A DNA stretch of 64,000 bases from Choanephora cucurbitarum (Eukaryota > Mucoromycota > Mucoromycetes > Mucorales > Choanephoraceae): assembly GCA_025331435.1 (NCBI GenBank), contig JAIWNI010000050.1:124001-188000 (forward strand), given 5' to 3'. Positions 57,555 through 64,000 of the stretch are shown here, in pieces (the first letter of the stretch is position 1; every line of letters starts with the position of its first letter). The notes under the pieces are model-generated. The model saw only the letters and a program-made list of their open reading frames with translations. It was not told the origin of the DNA and searched no databases. The position numbers and the translations under genes were made by a program.

Positions 57555-59321
57555 ATCATTTACTCCAAGCATTCTTCATTATTAGACTATCCAAAAAACA
57601 TCAATTCTTTTCATAATAAAATTTACATTCTAATATCTACATACAACATTTTCGTTTCAATGAGAAAAAAAATACCGAGGGTTAGTTGGCTTAAACAGGT
57701 ATATTGTCTTTTTGCGTGTGACAATACGCTCACTGAATGGTCCAAAGCAGAATGCAAGTATACACCATTCTCTACAAACAAAGTCTACAAGATCCGATCT
57801 TTTAAGCAAAATGGGTTTTTATAAGTTGATAGAATTTATGCATTCAGAAAAGGTGGGCGAGTCAACTACTCTGCTGATCATATTTTTCTCTTTCTGTTCC
57901 TTCTATGCTGGTCGAAGATATGTATAAACACACAAGCAAGACTTTTCATTGAAAGGCAGCAATGGCTCTACATATATCTATCTATATGCTTTGATGAAGC
58001 AAGTAACTCTTGACTACCAGCAATGTGTGCCTTATGATCGACATTGGTGAACTTACTCTGCTCAACACCTGTCAAATATTCTCTCTGTTTGGTTCTCAGC
58101 TGAATACCTTACACAACCTGACAATATTTATGAAGAGCATTGCAATCATATTGTCACTGAGACAAGAGAAGAATGGCCTTTACTCAATTTCGAGGCTATC
58201 AAGGAACGCTTCGATATCAGTACCCACAATACTTCTACCGTGGCTGTCAAAACATCTTCTTCAACAAAAGCTTGTTTGTAAATGATTTCATCTTTGTTTG
58301 TAATAAACTACTTTTTGTTCAATTACTTATGTGTTGAAGATCATATATAGCTTCCCTTGCAGCACAACAAGAAAGAAACAAAACATACACAAAGTCTTGA
58401 TGCTTTTGTGATATAATAGATAAAAGGAACAAATCAATCAGACTAAAGAAAAGTTGTTCTTTATTTAATACGTGTTTTCTATCTCTATTTGTACTGATGA
58501 TGGACCCAATCTGTTAACCGAATATTTCTCATATGATACACTACGACATGCTCTTTGTTTGTTTTACTTCGAACGTATAGGACTGATGGGTCAACACATC
58601 CCAAACTTCAATTTTGTTGTTGTTCGCAATACAGCATGTATAAAACATCGAGTCTCATCTTTATTCTTTTTTTCAAATAGACTACCTATCTAGTGTGTTT
58701 TTTTTCCAAATCACTTATTGTGTTGGTTGCTGGCTTTTCTGGTGACCTGTTTTACTGCTTCATGTGCACTGTCTGGTCTATAGGCTTCAAGAAAAATGAA
58801 AAGGTTGTTGTGATTCATCAGTGTTACTAATACGAAGATTTCATGTTAAGACTACTGTGCCATTTGCATCACTACATATTCCTTTTCAGAAGCAGCTCAA
58901 CAACTTAACGTTTCCTATTTGAATTCAAGGGTTTCATTGTCGTATTAGGTTTGCATTTTAAGTCAACAAACTATAAAAATGAGATTGCCTTTTCTTAAGA
59001 CAACTATTTTAGATTTGTTAGTGTTTTTCAGGAAACAGTTTGGGATTTGTTCAGAGAAAGACTCAGCGTTGTTGGCTGGGTGTATAGCCTAATCTCAAAC
59101 AAAACCCAATTCTTTTTGGTAAAGAAAGGAGCTATGCGATTCAAATCCAACATACAAAGAACCCAACAATAAAGCATCTTTTCCTTTCATGATCAGCAAT
59201 GGGCTTGGTAACTTTGACACAGAATTCGGCCACTTGACAATTAGAGTTTATCACACATGACAGCCAAATATTTCTTTCCCTTTTTTAAAACGCTTTTTTC
59301 CCCTTTTGCTTACTTGGTAGA
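57555..59321. other. 1.8 kb intergenic region
   Basis: No supported gene. Short frames at 57712, 58010 and 58472 have no recognisable domain and poor composition. Confidence 0.45.
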
Positions 59322-59840
59322 ATGAACTTGAAGCCAAACAATACACCGCCACTATTACCACCACCGCCTTACACAGAAATCGATATACCTTCTCATCATG
59401 CCACTACGACCCCTTTATTACCACCCTCAGCGCCCTCAGCACCCCCACCACCTTCAGCACCTTTAGCACCCTCAGTACCGCAGCCATACTATCTATTTAT
59501 TCGCAGTCAACGAGGAACTCGTCATTTTCCTGTAAATGCAGCTTTCTTTGTGCTTGGATGGTAAGAAGAAATGGAGCTTATGAAATAACTGCATTCTAAC
59601 CATTCACTCTCAAGTCTGTTTCCTCCACTCTGGTTTTTCAGTTGTTGTTGTTGGAATGACAATGACCGTTATGAAAGAGCATGGCAAAAACTAAATCGTT
59701 GGATGGCCATTCTGTCCCTCATCAGTTTTATTCTCTTTACCATTTTTCTTGGTATAATGACAAAGGAAGAAATGGAACATAATGGACCTTGGGCAGGAAG
59801 AGATCATCTTGACCCTTTGCCTCCACTAGATGCCATCTGA
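59322..59840 (+). CDS. Proline-rich small membrane protein (145 aa)
   Basis: Exons 59322-59560 and 59642-59840 (GT-AG). Residues 1-55 are Pro/Ala/Ser-rich (repeated SAP/LAPS units and a PPPY motif, which could bind WW domains of ubiquitin ligases). A hydrophobic, Cys-rich stretch is created at the junction (AAFFVLGCCCCW). After a polar loop (NDNDRYERAWQKLNRW) there is a second membrane helix, MAILSLISFILFTIFLGIM, then an acidic tail. Two membrane segments are likely. I do not recognise the family. Confidence 0.65.
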
Positions 59841-60348
59841 TCAATCTTCTTCTTCACTACTTGAATCTGTATCTGACACCACAGGTCGATTGTTGTTCAC
59901 AAATAAATCATCGTCACTATTTTCCTCTTCTTCTTCCTCCTCCTCTTCTTCATTTTGTGTCATTGGACTGGACTCTGAAAAGGCAGTAGGCCTATAAGAG
60001 AGAGAAAAAAAAATAAAGTAAGTTGACGATCCTAGATCCCGAATCAAGTTACCATTTGCCAGCTGCTTTCAAATCCTTGATGTTCTTGAGAAACAAAACA
60101 TGTACAATCTCACCACCTACTTTCTCGGATACACCCACGGTAGGATCAATAATCACATAATGACCTCGCTTGAGCCAGACAACATTACGGAAGCGAGGTG
60201 GAAGTGTCACTAATGTCTTAGTGCCATCAGCCAATTCCACTTCGTGCTGGTGGTTGCCTCGAGGTCCAAGTGCTTTAGCATATTGTTGCTGGCCCTGGAT
60301 TTCGAAGGATTGATCGAGCTGATCTCGAGTTGTCTGCTTCTTGCCCAT
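59841..60348 (-). CDS. EIF1AD-like eIF1A-domain protein (148 aa)
   Basis: Exons 60348-60053 and 59991-59841 give 148 aa. The S1-like OB fold reads GPRGNHQHEVELADGTKTLV, LPPRFRNVVWLKRGHYVII, VGGEIVHVLFLKNIKDLKAAGKW-PTAFSE. The C-terminus is acidic (poly-Glu, then DDDLFVNNNRP). Human EIF1AD has the same plan (GNNLHEVE, KYRKNIWIKRGDFLIVDP, GFWPEAFSE, DDSDLFVNTNR), which separates it from true eIF1A. EIF1AD acts in late maturation of the 40S ribosomal subunit. The gene ends 1 bp from the stop of the convergent proline-rich protein gene. Confidence 0.88.
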
Positions 60349-60665
60349 TAAAATAATTTAATAAGAAAAAGGAAAATAGATGAAAAAAAATTTTTTTTAT
60401 ATGCTTGAAACCAAGAGAAAAAACAGAGCAGCGATTGTCTTTTCTTAAGCTATCTGAGAAGACATTCTGGTATAAAGACTATCATGAGTCATCGACTTGT
60501 TCTCAGATCAACAAAATTAGACCATGCCAAAAAAAGGAAGCAGAATCCTTTCCTTTTTTAGCACCCATTCGAACAAACATAGATCACGAAAAAAAAAAAG
60601 ACAGACACGTTCAAACGCGTATCGTTTCTTTCTTTTTCCTTTTTATCGAGTCAGCTTAGGCTATA

Positions 60666-63296
60666 ATGAATAACGATCATTCAACACTCAAGATCATATC
60701 TAGCAAACTTCAAACTTGTACTTTCTTTGTTTTGTATAGGCTATTGCCAGAATATACTCATCCCATCTATCTTAGTGCAACTACCTGATAACGAATCCAA
60801 CAGACCGATTGTTCCTGAAAACCCTTATTTTAAGGACGGGAAACTGACATTCCAAGAGACTAAGCTTCGTGCTGAGAATCATCCTTTGATTGCCTCTAGT
60901 AAAGTAGTTTCTTCTTTGTTTCCTTGACTTACTGATTTAACTTGTTTTCTTATTGTGCTGAAGAGATCTTGACTTTTCGACATTATCGTGCTCAACTAGA
61001 GAATACACCAGATGTTCATTCAGTCGACATTCCTGTTGGGTTCTTGGATATCATTGCAGCTCTTGTTCAAGACAGCGATGAACATTGCACTGTTCTGACT
61101 AGTCGCATCAATGATTGTTTGTCCCCTTTTCAGAGAAAAGAAGAAAGTAAGTGATTTGTCTTGAGAAGCAACCTCACTCATCTCTCTTATAGTGGCACAC
61201 AAGTACGATTTAGCGATCGAAAGAGCCATCAAACAAGTTGCTCAAAAAAACACATATGGTCTCAGCATAGACGCCTACAATTCCATGGAACATCATACAC
61301 CTAATATACCCTGGGTAAAGAAAAGTATGAAAAGCATAGAGTGAGCTTTTAGATATTCATCCTTCGTACACTAGCATCTCTGTATTCATCGATGGGAAGT
61401 CCAAAATCTCTCTTTGCTACCGACAGATCTACAGCAGGCTGTGATAACTCGAAGACAAGCAAGAGAGCAGGTAAAAGAAAGATAGTGGAAATTGATGATA
61501 GAGTGCATTATGATTAATGATGTTTGTTTTAGATGACCTTTTCATTTTCTAATTTTATTCTACAACTGCCTATTGAAGTGAGAAAGAGTATCATGACTAC
61601 AAAACATAGAAGAACAAATGTTATTAAAGAAATCTTAGTGGAAGATCTACGACAGAAGCATACAGCTAGTTCACCTAAACAGCAAATGGAAAGCGAACAA
61701 GAAATGGAAGAGAAAAGGAAAAAGAAGGAAGAAGAAAAAAGAAAGAAAGAAGAAGAAAAGAAACAACGAGAAGAAGAGAAAAAGCAGCGAGAAGAAGAGA
61801 AAAGACAACGAGAGGAAGAAAAGAAGCAACGAGAAGAAGAAAAGCGCCAAAGGGAAGAGGAGAAGAAGCGCCAAAAAGAAGAAGAAAGACGTCAAAAGGA
61901 AGAGGAAAAGAAAAAGCGAGAAGAGGAAAAGCGGAAGAAAGAGCAATCTCAGCTTCGACTGACTTCCTTGTTTTCAAAGACATCCGAATCAATACAAGAA
62001 AAGACGTTGGAACCAGTCAGACCCACCTTGTTTCCTGCCTTCTACATTAAAGATCATGTAGAGATTGTCGATATACATCAATTTAGCCAGCCAGGATCTT
62101 CCATTGACGAATTCAAACGCCAATTAACAGCACAACAACACCCAGTCAGTATTCAACAGTTCATATCAGATCTTCCAGCCGAATCAAAACAGAAGCGCGG
62201 AGCAACTACACCAGTGGATATTCGTACATTGTTATTACCCGGTTCAGCTGATTTGTTAAATGTGCCCAATGTTCGACTCGTGCTACGTATGAAATTACTG
62301 CAGTTTATGGAGAATGTACGTCCAGCTTACTTTGGTACATTCACTCAAAGAAGTCGGACTGTCCATGGCCGCAATCCATTTGGAAGAGATACCGATGTCT
62401 TCAATTACGAACATGATAGCGAAGCAGAATGGGAGCCAGAAGGAGAAGGAGAAGATATTCATAGTGATGAAGATGATGATGATCCCAATGTAGATATGAT
62501 TGATCCTGAGGATGTAAGTACTGGGATATGTAGATGTCTGTTTATGGATATTGATCAAGAAGATAGGCTGGATGGCTAGTCCCTGAAGGTTATCTGTCTG
62601 ACAGTGAGGGAGTGGACGACGAAGATAAAGACAGTAAAGATGACCGCATGCATTCCATCAAGCATGCATCAAAGCGTGTTGCTATACGTAAAGTAGTACT
62701 AGGACCTTACTTTGAGGGTGAGACCGAGGAAATGGAGGTGTTTAAGCAGTTTGAAACTCAATTCTTCACAGGTAAGATTAAATAAACCGATTAAAAGAAA
62801 AAAGAGAGCAAAGACGTCTGACTGTTTACTTTGGTTAGACTTGTCTGAAGGAGGTTATGATCCATTCTCAACAAAACACTTACAGAATGCGGCAACATCA
62901 ACTACAGATGCTTCAAACACAGCAGCACATACAGCAACAACCGTACAACACAAACTAGAGTTTACAGAGGAGCAGTCTCAAGCATTGATTAATGTAGGCA
63001 AAAAAATATTATAATTCGAATATGATACTGAATTTCATATGTTTAGGTGATCCATGAGAAATCAAAAGAATCAATTCCCAACTTGGTGATAGAAGCCAAA
63101 TCAAATTCATTTCTCAAAGATGTATCAAAGCGTCAATTGGAGGCTAAGATCAAAGATATTGCTATCAAAGAAAAGCGTGGGGCAGATACAGTAAGTCAAT
63201 ACTTTAAGTGCAAGTTGAACTTATAACCAACATAATCTTCTCAAATAGAAACCAACGTGGTATCTTAAGGACGATCGAAAACAAAATCAACCATGA
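60666..63296 (+). CDS. Chromatin assembly factor 1 large subunit (CAF-1 p150/Cac1), 700 aa
   Basis: Ten exons: 60666-60717, 60776-60903, 60966-61146, 61193-61314, 61375-61470, 61533-62517, 62580-62771, 62839-62993, 63047-63190 and 63249-63296 keep one frame over 2103 nt. The N-terminal part includes KDGKLTFQETK and MAHKYDLAIERA. Residues about 250-330 are the KER region, a near-perfect Lys/Glu/Arg repeat (EEEKKQRE units). SQLRLTSLF after it fits a PCNA-binding PIP box (Q..L..(L)F). The ED/CAF-1 A domain follows: KLLQFMENVRPAYFGTFTQ, GRNPFGRDTDVFNYEHDSEAE and WEPEGEGEDIHSDEDDDD. A C-terminal WHD-like segment ends TWYLKDDRK. It deposits H3-H4 behind replication forks. The first exon and the donor at 62517 are the least certain parts. 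Confidence 0.88.
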
Positions 63297-63620
63297 TGAA
63301 TTTAGAAGCTAGTTTTTGATCAATAAAAAAAAAAGCTAGATATTGATGAAATCGTTTCAACAGGAAACTTACTACTATTGAATTTGTTGTTGTTGTCTTT
63401 TAATATCCAATGTGTGGAGAGTGTGTTAAGCAACAAATTAGCAAATGTCATGAAACTTAACTACGCTAACCATGATGCGACAACTTCTTCCTCTGTGAAA
63501 CGACTTTTAATTTCTCACTATCCGAATTGATTTCTGGTCAAACACAATTTCTATTTTTGTCAGCCTCTGGCTTCCTTTTTAACTTTTGTTTTTGGCCCCC
63601 CTCTTTGTTTTGAAAAAACT
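63297..63620. other. Intergenic region before dad1
   Basis: 324 bp between the CAF-1 stop and the next ATG, AT-rich with pyrimidine tracts just before the ATG. Nothing else is visible. Confidence 0.5.
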
Positions 63621-63860
63621 ATGGACGTATCGCAAAAAGACTTTGAAGCACAAAAGAAGATGTTGATGGACAGAATAACTGTCAGTGTCGATCAGCTCAA
63701 TCTTACGATGGAAACTTTCAATCGAAACCTAGAGACTGCCAATCGACTTGGCAAGCAGTTCAAGCCACCAGCAGAAGTATGGGCTGCCTTTCACAAGTCA
63801 GTACAGAGCAAGAGTGGTATCGAGCCCGATGCTTTTGGAGGTGAAGAAACAACAGAATGA
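63621..63860 (+). CDS. dad1: DASH complex subunit Dad1 (79 aa)
   Basis: Intronless 79-aa frame. The core FEAQKKMLMDRITVSVDQLN, LTMETFNRNLETANRLGKQF and PPAEVWAAFH matches the Dad1 pattern (F..QR..L...I......L..LN.LNRNLE....(V/L)GKEF..V..LW..F). It is a short coiled-coil protein of the fungal DASH/Dam1 ring that couples kinetochores to microtubules. The remaining tail is polar. About 140 bp of non-coding sequence follow to the window end. Confidence 0.8.
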   Translation: MDVSQKDFEAQKKMLMDRITVSVDQLNLTMETFNRNLETANRLGKQFKPPAEVWAAFHKSVQSKSGIEPDAFGGEETTE

Positions 63861-64000
63861 TCAGCGAAAGAGAGTAGAAAGTGTGAGGCGTTTCGAAAGA
63901 AGGGAACCTAATAGCTTGGATCTAAAAGCAGTACTACTTTGCCACTCAAAGGGAAGGATCAACAGGACAAGGACAAAGAAGAAAAAGAACATTTTGTTCA

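Noticed and set aside
61671..61992. Phe/Leu-rich open frames opposite the CAF-1 KER region as a membrane protein
   Set aside because: Antisense of GAA/AAG repeats necessarily gives Leu/Phe/Ser runs; it lies fully inside a CAF-1 exon.
1..64000. CRISPR arrays, operons, riboswitches and ribosome-binding sites
   Set aside because: Intron-rich eukaryotic sequence; no regularly spaced repeats were seen and bacterial features do not apply.

Overview
The window reads as nuclear DNA of an early-diverging filamentous fungus, most likely a Mucorales-type Mucoromycota. It is AT-rich. Its genes are split by many short introns of about 50-90 nt. Fungal gene families (DASH subunit, Ndt80/PhoG factor, PAS-GATA photoreceptor partner, CAF-1, DysF protein) sit beside DIRS, LINE, Helitron and Tc1/mariner remnants. 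Gene models below were spliced by hand; a reading frame that stays open across every junction is the main check on each.

Layout. 0-8.2 kb is a transposon graveyard: the end of one DIRS element (RNase H, tyrosine recombinase), the start of another (gag, RT), two different LINE 3' ends, an unknown interrupted gene and a Tc1/mariner remnant with visible ends. 8.2-11.8 kb is non-coding except for a 203-bp MITE with perfect 25-bp inverted ends. 11.8-21.2 kb holds an Sds3-like HDAC-complex subunit, cofilin, a wax-synthase-like MBOAT protein, prolyl-tRNA synthetase and a WC-2-like PAS-GATA factor. 24.6-32.4 kb is dense: a PDCD7/U11-U12-59K homologue, misato/DML1, a LENG1 homologue, an Ndt80-like factor and an AFG1-type mitochondrial ATPase. 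33.4-42.4 kb has a small unknown gene, a DUF202 membrane protein, a tiny MGCC gene and a RasGEF. 43.6-50.3 kb is again transposon-rich (mariner, Helitron, a decayed PD-(D/E)XK-like family). 51-64 kb holds a DysF-domain protein, a second tiny MGCC gene, a secreted subtilisin-inhibitor-like protein, a proline-rich membrane protein, EIF1AD, CAF-1 large subunit and DASH Dad1.

Two results stand out. First, the Sds3-like gene contains what looks like a textbook U12-type AT-AC intron (5' ATATCCTTTT, branch TTCCTTAAC, 3' AC, frame preserved). The same window encodes a homologue of the minor-spliceosome protein U11/U12-59K, so substrate and machinery are both visible. Second, two tiny two-exon genes encode 25- and 28-residue peptides starting MGCC(L/C)SR, a likely N-myristoylation plus palmitoylation signal. 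One ends in SKL, a canonical peroxisomal signal. They lie 15 kb apart in opposite orientation. A block of about 650 bp upstream of each is almost identical, while the genes and their core promoters have diverged.

The host genes are a mixed housekeeping set and form no operon-like pathway. Chromatin and chromosome functions (Sds3-like, CAF-1, Dad1), RNA processing and translation (PDCD7, LENG1, EIF1AD, ProRS) and signalling (RasGEF, WC-2-like, Ndt80-like) recur.
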